Shown here one piece after another: positions 17,473 to 26,741 of a stretch of 64,000 nucleotides of DNA; positions within the stretch are counted from its first letter, which is position 1; every line of letters begins with the position of its first letter. The stretch lies in contig JAVETN010000005.1 in assembly GCA_034006035.1 (NCBI GenBank), positions 109,526 to 173,525 on the forward strand. The letters are read 5' to 3'. Made by a program: the position numbers and the translations under genes. The DNA comes from Desulforegulaceae bacterium (GTDB lineage: Bacteria; Desulfobacterota; Desulfobacteria; Desulfobacterales; JACKCP01). Under the pieces are notes generated by a model, which was not told where the DNA came from, made no database searches, and saw only the letters and a list, made by a program, of their open reading frames with translations.

Positions 17473-18811
17473 TTAAAAGCTTAGTTTTACATAAGCTGTG
17501 GTTTTGTTTTTCTTATAATCATAAATGTCAGCGTTTGAATTATTGTTTATGAAAAGGTGTGAAATTCCAAGATAGGTGGATATTGTTTTTTCCTGATTTT
17601 GATAAACCATCCATTTTGCATCTCCTGATAAAAAATGGACTTTGTCTTCTCTTCTTTTAAGGAATAAAGGCTCTTCGTCCTCATAATCAGACTTTTGGAA
17701 TCTATAAAATCCGGAAAAAGATAATTTGGAAAAAGGAAGCCAGAATAAACCCATTCCTCCAGAATATCTTTTAAATGAGTAAATATCAGAGTCTGCGTTT
17801 TCTTTGGAATAACCAAGAAAAGGAGTGATAAGAAAGTTTTGAATTCCTTTTGTCCATGAAACTCCAAGCCCTGAATTTGAGCCATCTTTTGAGTCATAGT
17901 CATCTTCATAGAAATTTTTTGTATGTGAAATTCCAAAATTCAATCGGCTTGAGTCTGAGATTGTTTTTTTAAGAGTAAGTCTTGTTCCTGCTGTATTTAA
18001 ATAAGAATCGTTGTCAATGCTTATATGCTGGGCAATAAAAGATATATCAAGGGATAGATCTGAAGAAATTCTAAAGTTGGGTGTAAATCCAAGATTTATA
18101 TAATTAAAATCTTGTTCATCTTCCGTATCATAAATGTTTTTTTGATAGAAAAAATCTGTTCTCATATGATTTAAAACTTGATTGTCTGTGTTATATATAG
18201 GCAAATTCAGCAGAGGTAGTAAAAAAATAATCTGAACCTTTTCCCCCAACATTCATTGGAAGGTTGTTAAAAACAGGAATTTCAATTGTCTTATCCGAAG
18301 AGGTTGCCCTTGGGTTGTCATCATATCCATATCCAACTTCAACAGATCCTGAAAAAATATGTTTTTTCTCTCTTGAATCAATTGCTTTTATAAAAAGGCG
18401 GATATTTTCCTTAACATCTTCAGGAGGGTTTTCGTTTAAAACTTCATTAAAAATTCTTTTTGCTTCCTGATAGGAGCCAAGAGCCATATAAGATCTTGCC
18501 ATTTCAAGCTTGACCCTTGAAAGATTGGGTTGAGAAATAAGCATTCTTTGATAAGCAAAAACAGCTTCTTCATATTTTTTGGTCTCAAAAGCAGATCTTC
18601 CAAGATAAAAGTTTATTGTTTCATTCCCGGGGTTTTTTAAAAAAAGATCTTTAAAAATTTGATAAGAGTTTTCAAAATTTCCTGTTGAGAAATGTTCTTT
18701 ACCAATTTCAACCCTGCTGTTCAGATCAACCCTGGTTTCTGAAGCATAGGATAAGAAAGGGTGGGATAAAAGGATTACTAAAGGAATCAGCTTAAAAAGT
18801 AATTTTACCAT
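17473..18811 (-). pseudogene. TPR plus beta-barrel outer-membrane protein (Slam/SlipAM-like), frameshifted
   Basis: Two overlapping frames make one protein of about 446 residues. The first (18811-18191, 206 residues) has a signal peptide ending SYASE, three or four TPR repeats (about 35-160) and the first barrel strands, GSVEVGYGYDDNPRAT. It stops at TAA immediately after SAEFAYI. The second frame continues from YNTDNQVLNH to a C-terminal SF, typical of an outer-membrane barrel. The break falls in a TATATATA tract (18192-18199); adding one TA restores the frame. No independent start or signal peptide exists for the second part. It could be inactivated, phase-variable or a sequencing error. 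It leads the FecR-cyclase operon. Confidence 0.8.
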
Positions 18812-18900
18812 TTTCTTCAGCCTTATTTTTATAAATTGTTAAATTAAATACCAATTGTTGTAACAAATTATCTTCTCAGTCAATTGTAAATCAACTTATT

Positions 18901-20586
18901 TCATCTTATTATTATTTGTTTTTGGTTTTCTTTTCCTCTTAAATTTTGCTCAACATAAATTTCATTATTATCAATATCTTTTTTAGTATAATACATCATT
19001 GTTGATATTGTTGACGGTGTTGGAGTAAAAATTTGTATTTGTCTTGGGTTATGCCTTAGTATATTTATACAGAATTTTTTTAAGTTTATCATCTCTTTTT
19101 TTGAGCATCCAGGGTGGGCTGCAATAAAATAATAACTAAGAAAAATTTTTTTGTTTTTTGAAAGATGGTCGAAAACTGACTTAAATTTTTTCAAAACCTC
19201 TGAAGAAGGTTTCCCCATAAGAGATAAAACCTTGTCATCGCAGTGCTCTGGTGCAATTTTAAGCTGACCTGAAATGTTTTTATCAATTATTTTTTTTAAA
19301 TATTTTTCACCGTAGTTTTTATCTTTTAAAATCATGTCATACCTGATTCCTGAAGAAATAAAGACTTTTTTTACATTTTTTATATTTTCAGCTCTTTGGA
19401 TAAGATCAATTTGTCTTTTATGGCTGGGTTTCAGGCTTGGGCAAACTGAAGGAAAAAGGCAGCTTTTATCTAGGCAGGAACCCAGCTTTAGTTTTTTTTG
19501 ACATTCAAATCCATACATATTGGCAGTGGGGCCTCCAAGGTCTGTAATATAACCTTTAAATGTCTTCATTTTGGTTATGTTTTCCACTTCTTTTAAAATT
19601 GATTCTTCGCTTCTTGAGACAATAGTCGTTCCTTGATGAACAGCAATTGCACAAAAATTGCATTCCCCATAACAGCCTCTATGGGTTGTAATCGAGTGGT
19701 TTATTGTTTCAACAGCACTGACCCCACCTTTTTTTAAATCAAAGGGGTGAACTTTTCTTGTAAATGGAAGTTCATAAACCTCATCAAGTTCTTTTTGGGT
19801 AAGATTTAGAGCCGGAGGATTTAAAACAAGGTATCTGTCATTGTGTTTTTGAACCATTCCTTTGGCTGAGATGGGATCTTTGTTTTCATAAAATTTTAAA
19901 AACATTTCCCTGAATTTATCTTTAGACTTTGACACTTCTTCGTAGGAAGGAATGGTTTCATAATTTTTTGGTATTGTTTTTGATATATATGCCAGACCCC
20001 TTATATTATGGGGAGAGGTTTTGTTTTTAAGGTGGTTTGCAAGTTCAATGGTTGATTTTTCACCCATTCCAAATAAAAGATAATCTGCCTTTGAATCAAA
20101 AAGAACAGAGCGCCTTAATTTTTTTGAAATAAAATCAAAATGACTTATTCTTCTTAAACTTGCTTCAATTCCTCCAAGGACAATGGGGGCAGAGTTTTTA
20201 AAATATCTTTGAATAAGGTTTGTGTATTTTATTGTGGCAAGGTCAGGGCGTTTATTGTTTATTCCCCCGGGAGTTAGATCATCTTTATTTCTTTTTTTAC
20301 CTGATGCAGTGTAGTTTGAAACCATTGAATCCATGGCTCCTGCTGTTACTCCCCAAAAAAGATTTGGCTGGCCAAGCCTTTTTATATCTTTATCATTATT
20401 TGTTTCTGGTTGAGAAATGATCCCTACTTTAAATCCTTTTGATAAAAGAACTCTTCCAATAATTGTAGAGCCGATAAATGGGGAATCTAAGTGGGCATCT
20501 CCTGTTACAATTATTACATTCAGGTTGTCCCAGCCCCTTTTTTGCACTTCTTCAGGAGTTGAAGGTATGAAATCAGAAATGTTCAA
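18901..20586 (-). CDS. YgiQ-family radical SAM protein
   Basis: A 561-residue radical SAM protein of the YgiQ family (UPF0313), beginning with an MNISDFIPSTPEEVQKRGW-type N-terminus. The N-terminal domain (about 20-280) is the YgiQ-specific cobalamin-binding-like region with GGIEASLRRISHFDF. The iron-sulfur motif is RGCYGECNFCAI (about 305-316), CxxxCxxC. The physiological reaction is not known for the family. The start is TTG with AAGGA upstream. It overlaps the preceding 165-residue gene by 14 bases and is the last gene of a five-gene run. Confidence 0.88.
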   Translation of the reverse strand: MNISDFIPSTPEEVQKRGWDNLNVIIVTGDAHLDSPFIGSTIIGRVLLSKGFKVGIISQPETNNDKDIKRLGQPNLFWGVTAGAMDSMVSNYTASGKKRNKDDLTPGGINNKRPDLATIKYTNLIQRYFKNSAPIVLGGIEASLRRISHFDFISKKLRRSVLFDSKADYLLFGMGEKSTIELANHLKNKTSPHNIRGLAYISKTIPKNYETIPSYEEVSKSKDKFREMFLKFYENKDPISAKGMVQKHNDRYLVLNPPALNLTQKELDEVYELPFTRKVHPFDLKKGGVSAVETINHSITTHRGCYGECNFCAIAVHQGTTIVSRSEESILKEVENITKMKTFKGYITDLGGPTANMYGFECQKKLKLGSCLDKSCLFPSVCPSLKPSHKRQIDLIQRAENIKNVKKVFISSGIRYDMILKDKNYGEKYLKKIIDKNISGQLKIAPEHCDDKVLSLMGKPSSEVLKKFKSVFDHLSKNKKIFLSYYFIAAHPGCSKKEMINLKKFCINILRHNPRQIQIFTPTPSTISTMMYYTKKDIDNNEIYVEQNLRGKENQKQIIIR

Positions 20587-21070
20587 TTTTTTCCTTTTTA
20601 ATCCGGATTTCTCCGGTATCTAGATATTTGATCTTTAAAGTTTCATTTGATTTAAGCTTTTCAGATTGAATTTTAATAGCCTTTGAAAATCTTTCTTTGA
20701 AATGATTAAAATCTATATTTTTTTTATTGTTTTTTGCGGTATAGAAATTGTAGATATCTTTTATTTCTTGGTCACTAAAAATTTTTTTTCTTTTGTTTTC
20801 AAAGTTTAAAAATTTTTGTCTCCAAATTTTTTCATGAATTCTCAATGACTCCATAAGATTATCAAGAAAATACTGGACTTCTTTATTGGGATATGAATGG
20901 ACTGAGTTTTCAAATTTTCTTACTTCTTCCACAAAGGATTCTTGTCCTGGATGGGGGTATTTTTTCTTGTCAGAGAGATAAAGAGTTATTTTAGTGTCTA
21001 TTTCATTCATCTTTTTTTTATATAAATGGATTTTATCCATTATTAAATTATCTTTTTTTTCAATAATCAT
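20573..21070 (-). CDS. Hypothetical charged coiled-coil protein
   Basis: A 165-residue, very lysine- and glutamate-rich soluble protein with no signal peptide or membrane segment and no domain I can name with confidence. Heptad-like patterns at about 11-35 and 80-105 suggest coiled coils. A second ATG at codon 11 (MDKIHLYKKK) is an alternative start. It lies 4 bp after the permease gene and overlaps ygiQ by 14 bp, so it is a coupled member of the operon. Codon use matches its neighbours, which supports it as real. Confidence 0.7.
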   Translation of the reverse strand: MIIEKKDNLIMDKIHLYKKKMNEIDTKITLYLSDKKKYPHPGQESFVEEVRKFENSVHSYPNKEVQYFLDNLMESLRIHEKIWRQKFLNFENKRKKIFSDQEIKDIYNFYTAKNNKKNIDFNHFKERFSKAIKIQSEKLKSNETLKIKYLDTGEIRIKKEKIEHF

Positions 21071-21074
21071 AGTT

Positions 21075-21968
21075 TTACCCGATTAAATAAAAAATCAAAG
21101 GAAGAATTAAAAGTCCTCCAAAGGCTGATAATGAAACTGCTGAGGCTGCAAATTCGTTGTCTAAATCCTTTAAAACTGAAAAAGTTATTGTATTATATCC
21201 AATGGGTGAAGATGCACATATTAAAATACAAGCTTTTATTAAAGGATCTATTTCAAAAAAAGACAATATTAAATAAGCGGCTGCAAAACCTCCAGCCATT
21301 CTGGAAAATATGGTTGAAAATAAAAATAAAGAAAATTTTCCTCTTAAATTAAATTTAACCCCTATGGCAATCATTATCAGCGGAAGTACCATTTGGGAAA
21401 TAAACTGGAAATAGTTTAAAATCGGTTTTCCAAGTTCAATATTAAATAAATTTAAGGCAGAAACAATTATTATTGAAATAAGTGGAGGATTTTTTAAAAA
21501 ATTAAGAAAGTCTTTTGGTTTGATTTTTTCACTGGCGGAAAATCTTCCCGCTATAAAATATGTAAATGTGAAAACAAAAAAAGCATTTCCAATATCAAAA
21601 ATAAGTGCAGGAATAATTGCGGAAGGCCCGTAAAAAGCTTCAATAAATGGCAGGCAAAACCCTGTGTTCATTATCATGGCTCCACAGACTGCCGACCCTT
21701 TTGTTTTTGTTTCAGGTTTTAATAAAAATGAAAATAAAAGAGTTAGAAGACCTGAAAAGCAAAGCACAAATACCGCTGTAAAGGGAAGAAAAATTAACTC
21801 TTTTTCAATAATTGAATTGTGAAATGAGCTTAGAACAAGTGCTGGAATTCCTGCATAAAATATAAGCTTTAAAATAAAATCCGCATCTTTTGAGGAAACT
21901 ATTTTTAATTGTTTTAAAACCATCCCTGTGAAAAAAGTCAGGATAACAGGGAGAATTCCCGAAAACAT
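21075..21968 (-). CDS. AEC-family (auxin efflux carrier-like) transporter
   Basis: A 297-residue inner-membrane protein with about ten membrane segments arranged as two five-segment halves, as in the AEC family. The first half contains ADFILKLIFYAGIPALVL, and the second GVKFNL and ICASSPIGYNTITFSVL, typical of the family. Bacterial relatives export or import small carboxylates such as malate or malonate, so the substrate is unknown. It lies 5 bp after the STAS-like gene and 4 bp before the coiled-coil gene. Confidence 0.83.
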   Translation of the reverse strand: MFSGILPVILTFFTGMVLKQLKIVSSKDADFILKLIFYAGIPALVLSSFHNSIIEKELIFLPFTAVFVLCFSGLLTLLFSFLLKPETKTKGSAVCGAMIMNTGFCLPFIEAFYGPSAIIPALIFDIGNAFFVFTFTYFIAGRFSASEKIKPKDFLNFLKNPPLISIIIVSALNLFNIELGKPILNYFQFISQMVLPLIMIAIGVKFNLRGKFSLFLFSTIFSRMAGGFAAAYLILSFFEIDPLIKACILICASSPIGYNTITFSVLKDLDNEFAASAVSLSAFGGLLILPLIFYLIG

Positions 21969-21973
21969 TGGGA

Positions 21974-22342
21974 TTATAATCCGATTCTTGAAAGAATTCT
22001 TTCAGCTTCCCTTACACTGAATGCAGTTTCAATTTGGTATCCAGGCCAGACAATGCTCTTTTTTTCATAGCAAAAGATTTTGAGTCCGTTGTTTTCAATA
22101 ACCCTTACCGCCAGTCTTACTCCGGCATCCCACAAGGTTTCCTGAATTGATTGCATAAAATAATGATCACAATCGCTGAATTTAAATCCTCTTAAGTCAG
22201 AAATGCAGGTAAAGCCTTGTTTTAAATAACGAACATAATATTCTGTTTGATCTATGGCCAGGCTGCAATCTTGTTTTTCGGCCATCCCCCCCAGGTAGAG
22301 ATAAAGCCTGTTTTTTTCTTCGTTGATCTTGGCACTAAACAT
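21974..22342 (-). CDS. Small STAS/SpoIIAA-like protein
   Basis: A 122-residue soluble protein whose pattern resembles STAS or SpoIIAA-like folds: an N-terminal strand pair RLYLYLGGMAE, a middle FTCISDLRGFKFSD strand-loop, then a helix and strand. A C-terminal SVREAERILSRIGL helix also fits. The function is not established. It overlaps the stop of the acyl-CoA dehydrogenase gene by one base (TAATG) and is followed closely by the AEC transporter. A regulatory or partner-binding role is an inference from fold only. Confidence 0.6.
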   Translation of the reverse strand: MFSAKINEEKNRLYLYLGGMAEKQDCSLAIDQTEYYVRYLKQGFTCISDLRGFKFSDCDHYFMQSIQETLWDAGVRLAVRVIENNGLKIFCYEKKSIVWPGYQIETAFSVREAERILSRIGL

Positions 22343-23406
22343 TATAAACTCTCGCTTTCGGCAAGTTTTACAAGTTTTGTCCAGGCAGATTTAAAAGCAA
22401 TTTTGCCTGAACTTGAAAGGTCTTCCAAAATTTCTTTTTCTGTATTTTCAAAGTCAAGTTCAAATTTTAAAGCTAGGTTATTAAGCCTTTCAATTAAAGA
22501 TTTAAAATGATCTCTTAAAAACAGATGAATGAATTCAGTTGTGTTTTTATTGTTTTCAAGCTCTATACATGCTTTTTCACAGAGGAAATCAAGTGTTTTA
22601 ACTGAGGCAATAATTGCTCCTGATTCATATAAAAAATCTTTGTTGTCAATATCTTTATTTTTTTTGAGAACAGAATGTATAAGATATTCAAAGACGCCTA
22701 AAATTGGTCCTGCCATTAAAATATCTTCATATTTTCTAAAAGACATTACTATTTCATCATAGGCTTTGTCAATTTTACCCAAAATTTCTTTTTCATTTGT
22801 TTCAAAGTTTGTGAACTTAATTGAGCCATGGGGGCAATCTTTGAAAAAAGGGAGATTTTCAATTGGTTCAATCAATACATTTGTATTGTCTGAGGGAACA
22901 AAAAAGGCAGAGTAGTTTTTTCTTTCATCAACAGAAGTTATAGCAATAACTATTGAGTAATCACAAATAGGGGCATTGGTGGTAAAAGTTTTTTCTCCGT
23001 TGAGAACATATAGGCTGTTGTTTTTTACTGCTGATGATTTTAGGTACTTAGGGTGGGGGCCTGCTTTGGGTTCTGAAACAGCAAATGAAAAAACAAGCCC
23101 TTTTTCAATTGAACTTTTAAGATACTTTTCTTTTTGCTCATCATTTCCATAAATGGAAATAATTTTTAAAATAAGCATGTTTATAAGAATTGAAAGTGAA
23201 ATTCCAAGGTTGGCAGTTTCTTTGGTAAGAGCTTTGGTGAATTTGTAGATATCCTGAAATTCTCCGCCAATTCCTCCGAAATCTTTATTAACAGCATATT
23301 TTGAACAATAATTTAAAAAAATATGATTAAAAAAAACCTTTTGGTTTTTATCTTTTGTTTCAAAAAAACTATTAATTTCCTGGGATAATTTTAAAATTTC
23401 TTTCAT
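22342..23406 (-). CDS. Acyl-CoA dehydrogenase family protein
   Basis: Flavoprotein fold of the acyl-CoA dehydrogenase family, 354 residues, slightly shorter than the usual 380. The N-terminal helical domain has the family-like CSKYAVNKDFGGIGGEFQD. The middle beta domain shows FAVSEPKAGPHP and LNGEKTFTTNAPICDYSIV, the FAD-binding part. The C-terminal helical domain is divergent and rich in Asn and Lys, and I cannot place the catalytic glutamate. Acyl-CoA oxidation is therefore likely by family but the substrate is unknown, and an atypical function is possible. AGGAA precedes the ATG. Confidence 0.78.
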   Translation of the reverse strand: MKEILKLSQEINSFFETKDKNQKVFFNHIFLNYCSKYAVNKDFGGIGGEFQDIYKFTKALTKETANLGISLSILINMLILKIISIYGNDEQKEKYLKSSIEKGLVFSFAVSEPKAGPHPKYLKSSAVKNNSLYVLNGEKTFTTNAPICDYSIVIAITSVDERKNYSAFFVPSDNTNVLIEPIENLPFFKDCPHGSIKFTNFETNEKEILGKIDKAYDEIVMSFRKYEDILMAGPILGVFEYLIHSVLKKNKDIDNKDFLYESGAIIASVKTLDFLCEKACIELENNKNTTEFIHLFLRDHFKSLIERLNNLALKFELDFENTEKEILEDLSSSGKIAFKSAWTKLVKLAESESL

Positions 23407-23480
23407 AATATTCTGTTCCTGAAAAACTCCAACTTTAATTGTTTTTGTTTTTTAAAATAATCAATTACCTTTGATTGATT

Positions 23481-23514
23481 TTTTAGCACAAAAACAGTGT
23501 TTTGTCTGCTAAAA
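23481..23514. repeat. Hairpin between acyl-CoA dehydrogenase and cysM
   Basis: TTTTAGC (23481-23487) pairs with GCTAAAA (23508-23514), and ACAAAA inside pairs with TTTTGT, with a two-base bulge. No clear U-tract follows on either strand, so terminator function for cysM is uncertain. Confidence 0.35.
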
Positions 23515-23548
23515 CGTTAATCTTTGGTTTTATAGATTGTAAGCAAAA

Positions 23549-24466
23549 TCATGGAGGGCATTTAGCACAAACACTTCTAAACACTTCTGTTGATAGGTAT
23601 CTGTCTCCCCGGTCAGGAAGAAGAACAACAATTGTTGAGCCTTTTGCCATATCTTTTGCTGCTTCCATTGCACCCCAAAGTGCGGCACCGCTACTTATTC
23701 CGCAAAAAATTCCTTCACAAAGAGCAAGCTCCCTTACTGTATTAAATGCATCCCTGTCACTACAAAAAATTTTATGATCAAGCAAAGAGGGATTATATAT
23801 TTCTGGAACAATTGCTTCTTCCATATTTTTAAGGCCCTGGATTCTGTGACCTATTTGGGGTTCAATCCCAAGTACTTTTGTTTTTAAATTGTTGTCTTTA
23901 AAATATTTTGAACATCCCATCAATGTTCCTGTAGTTCCCATTCCAGCTACAAAAAGATCAGCTTCACCTTTTGTCTGTTCATTGATTTCAGGCCCTGTTG
24001 AATAAAAATGAGCCATATAGTTTGCTTCATTTTTAAATTGATTGGGCATATAATACTTGTCTGGGTAGGATTCAAGAATATGATTGGCTCTTGCTATTGC
24101 CCCGTCTGTTTTTTCACTTCCAGGGGTAAGCTCAAGTTCTGCTCCCATTGCAATCAGAATGGATCTTCTTTCAGTGCTGACACAGGCCGGCATGATTAGT
24201 TTTATGGAAAAACCCATTGCTCTTGCAACCATAGCCATCCCGATTCCTGTATTTCCTGAGGTGGGTTCAAGTATGGTTTTTTCTTTTGTAAGAAGTCCGC
24301 TTTCATAAGCTTTTTGTATCATATAGAATGCAGGCCTGTCTTTTACAGAGCCTCCTGGATTTGAACCTTCAAGTTTTACAAGAATTTTTATTCCTGTCTT
24401 TTCAGTACTCCAGATATTTGTTAACTCCACTATAGGCGTGTTACCTATGGCATTAAGAATACTCAT
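23549..24466 (-). CDS. cysM: Cysteine synthase
   Basis: PLP enzyme making cysteine from O-acetylserine (or a related activated serine) and sulfide or thiosulfate. The 305 residues are a full-length OASS fold. The PLP lysine is in NPGGSVKDRPAFYM (about 37-50), the PTSGNTGIGMAMV substrate loop and the phosphate-binding GMGTTGTLMG are present, and GISSGAALW lies near residue 270. The SVKDRPA sequence and length are closer to CysM than CysK. The C-terminus ends with CAKCPP. It is a single gene between the acyl-CoA dehydrogenase operon and a kinase gene. Confidence 0.9.
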   Translation of the reverse strand: MSILNAIGNTPIVELTNIWSTEKTGIKILVKLEGSNPGGSVKDRPAFYMIQKAYESGLLTKEKTILEPTSGNTGIGMAMVARAMGFSIKLIMPACVSTERRSILIAMGAELELTPGSEKTDGAIARANHILESYPDKYYMPNQFKNEANYMAHFYSTGPEINEQTKGEADLFVAGMGTTGTLMGCSKYFKDNNLKTKVLGIEPQIGHRIQGLKNMEEAIVPEIYNPSLLDHKIFCSDRDAFNTVRELALCEGIFCGISSGAALWGAMEAAKDMAKGSTIVVLLPDRGDRYLSTEVFRSVCAKCPP

Positions 24467-24754
24467 AAAGTTCTTTCAAATTTAAGTATTATAAATTTAC
24501 ATTTGATATGCTAAACTTTTATTTTTTTGAATCTGTGAAAAAATAAAAGCTTAGCCTGGTTAATTTACATTTAAGAAACCTATATAACAAATTTGCTTAT
24601 TAAGTAAATTGTTTAGTTTTTACCATGATTTTCTATTGTTTTATAGAGAGTTTTTAAGCTAGGAGCTAAGTGTTTTTAGGATAATAAAATAAGATTTTTA
24701 AATCTAGTGTTTTTTCACTTTAAAACTAAGTTTAATTTTATCTGATTTTTGATT

Positions 24755-26386
24755 TTACTCTGGGATATAAACGATAAATTTTGTCATAATATTTTCCTTT
24801 GACTCAACCTCAATATACCCCTCGTGCTGTTTGATTGCTGTATAAACATTGGAAAGTCCAAGCCCGGTTCCCTTTTTTGATGACAAAGGCTTGGTTGAAA
24901 AATACGGGTCAAACATTCTGCTGATATTGTCAGGTTTGATTCCTTTTCCTGAGTCAATGATTTCAATTTTAATATAGTTTTCTTCTTTAAAAAGTTTTTC
25001 TTTTAAATCTGAATCTTCTTTTATTGTTAAATCCGAAATCTTTATTTTAATTTCCTTATGCTTTGAGTTTGCTATTGCTTCTGAAGAATTCTCAATTATA
25101 GCATCAATTGCAGGTTCAAAAATCAAGGGGTTTATACGAAAATATTTAAGATTATCTGCGATTTTAATTGTCAGAGTTAAATCTTTGTATTTATCAACGT
25201 ACTTATTAAAAAAAGATTTAATTTCAATAGAATTTTTTATAATTAAAGATGTATCTGAAAAGCTGAAAAATTTTTTTGTTATAAGTTCCAGGTGGGAAGA
25301 AGCTTTGTTAATTCTTTCAATTATTTTTAAAATATTTTCATTGTTATTTTTAGAAGCTTCCATGGCTGCAAGTGAAAGATTTCCGTGGATTATTGACAAA
25401 ATATTGTTGATATCATGGGAAATACCTGTGGCCATAGTGGAAACAAGTTTGAATTTGCTGGTAGCAATTTTTTCCTTCTCAAGAGCAATTTTTTCTGAAT
25501 TCTTTCTTATAAATGATTGAATAACTAAAGGATTGCTGTCTATTCTTACTATGCTAACCTCAACTTCCAAGGTTTTTTTATCTTTTGTCAAAAGAGTGAG
25601 TTCTGTTCTGATATTTTTTTTGCCCATTACTTCTTTTATTTTATTTATTGATGTTTTTCTTTCTTGGGGAAGAATAAAAGAATAATATTTTTTGTTTATC
25701 AGCTCGTTTTTAGTATAATTGAAAGTTCTTTCAGCAACCTCATTGCAATCAATAATGTTTCCCTCAATGTCTGTTAAGATTACAGAATCGTATGAGTTGT
25801 TAAAAAGGGAAGTAAGAATTTCTTCCTTGTTTTTAAGAATAATTTCTGCTTTTTTTCTTGCTTCGTCTGCTTCCATTTCCTTGGTGACATTGGTGAGATT
25901 GCCTATTGAAATTGTAACTTTATCTTTAGTAAAAGGAATTACTCTAGCCTGATCTTTTAGCCAGAAGATATTGTTTCTATATTCTATTTTATATACAGCC
26001 TCATTAAATCCGGAATTTTCAGTTTCATTTCTTAGTTTTAAAATTTTTTTAAGAAGAAGAGGTTTGTCCTGGGTTTGAATTGTGAGATTAGATTCTTTTT
26101 GTACATAAGTTTTTCTTGCTTTTACTGAGTTTTTAAATACTGAGGATAAATTTTTTATATCCGAAGAAAAAAGATCTTTAAAATTATCTCCTGCATATTC
26201 ATACCAAATTTCATTTTTTCCATCTTTCCAGGCTGAAATATACAAAATTGCAGGAACAAGAAGCTCGTTTATTGATTGAAGACGGTTTATATATGAACAA
26301 AGACTTTTTTTCAGGTCAAGAGAAATATCTTGAAATAAAAGTCTTCCTTCATAGTCTTTGGGCAGGGCAGTTTTTTTTTCTTCCAT
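24755..26386 (-). CDS. Soluble PAS-domain sensor histidine kinase
   Basis: A 543-residue kinase without membrane segments. The N-terminal 1-180 region is an uncharacterised sensory region, possibly PAS-like. A clear PAS domain follows at about 190-300 (LTDIEGNIIDCNEVAERTF). The phospho-acceptor histidine is in ISHDINNILSIIHGN (about 322), a H-box type often found in hybrid or NtrB-like kinases. The ATPase domain has the N box IENSSEAIANS, G1 DSGKGI, F box FDPYFSTK and G2 GTGLGLSN. No response regulator adjoins it, so it is an orphan whose partner lies elsewhere. Confidence 0.88.
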   Translation of the reverse strand: MEEKKTALPKDYEGRLLFQDISLDLKKSLCSYINRLQSINELLVPAILYISAWKDGKNEIWYEYAGDNFKDLFSSDIKNLSSVFKNSVKARKTYVQKESNLTIQTQDKPLLLKKILKLRNETENSGFNEAVYKIEYRNNIFWLKDQARVIPFTKDKVTISIGNLTNVTKEMEADEARKKAEIILKNKEEILTSLFNNSYDSVILTDIEGNIIDCNEVAERTFNYTKNELINKKYYSFILPQERKTSINKIKEVMGKKNIRTELTLLTKDKKTLEVEVSIVRIDSNPLVIQSFIRKNSEKIALEKEKIATSKFKLVSTMATGISHDINNILSIIHGNLSLAAMEASKNNNENILKIIERINKASSHLELITKKFFSFSDTSLIIKNSIEIKSFFNKYVDKYKDLTLTIKIADNLKYFRINPLIFEPAIDAIIENSSEAIANSKHKEIKIKISDLTIKEDSDLKEKLFKEENYIKIEIIDSGKGIKPDNISRMFDPYFSTKPLSSKKGTGLGLSNVYTAIKQHEGYIEVESKENIMTKFIVYIPE

Positions 26387-26741
26387 TGGTGCTTTTTCTG
26401 ATTTTAAAGTGCATAGATTTTATTTATGACTTTGATAATGAATAAAACTTTAAAATAAACATCTCTTATTAAAGAGTAAAAATCAATAAGTTTCATTTAT
26501 ATTTTAATCTAGGAAAGTCAAATCCTTGCTATTTTAATTGCTCTGATTGTTGTGGCTGGGCTTTATTAACAAAAAAGCAAATAAAAACAGGTTTGCAACG
26601 AAAACTGGATTTTGTCTTCTGATCTTCTGAAAGCTAAGCTATTAAAATAATTAAAATAAATGAGTGCAAATCAATTGATTGCACTAAAAAAATATTAAAT
26701 TTAAAAGACAAGCAAATTTTTTTAAAAAATAACAATTAGGC
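26387..26741. other. 355-bp intergenic region with a palindrome
   Basis: AT-rich DNA between the kinase and the methylase gene, with no reading frame or RNA gene recognised. It contains an almost perfect inverted repeat at 26663-26685 centred on AATCAATTGATT. The arms match over ten pairs apart from one extra A. On the minus strand the sequence after it is U-rich, so it may end the methylase transcript, or be an operator. Confidence 0.45.
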
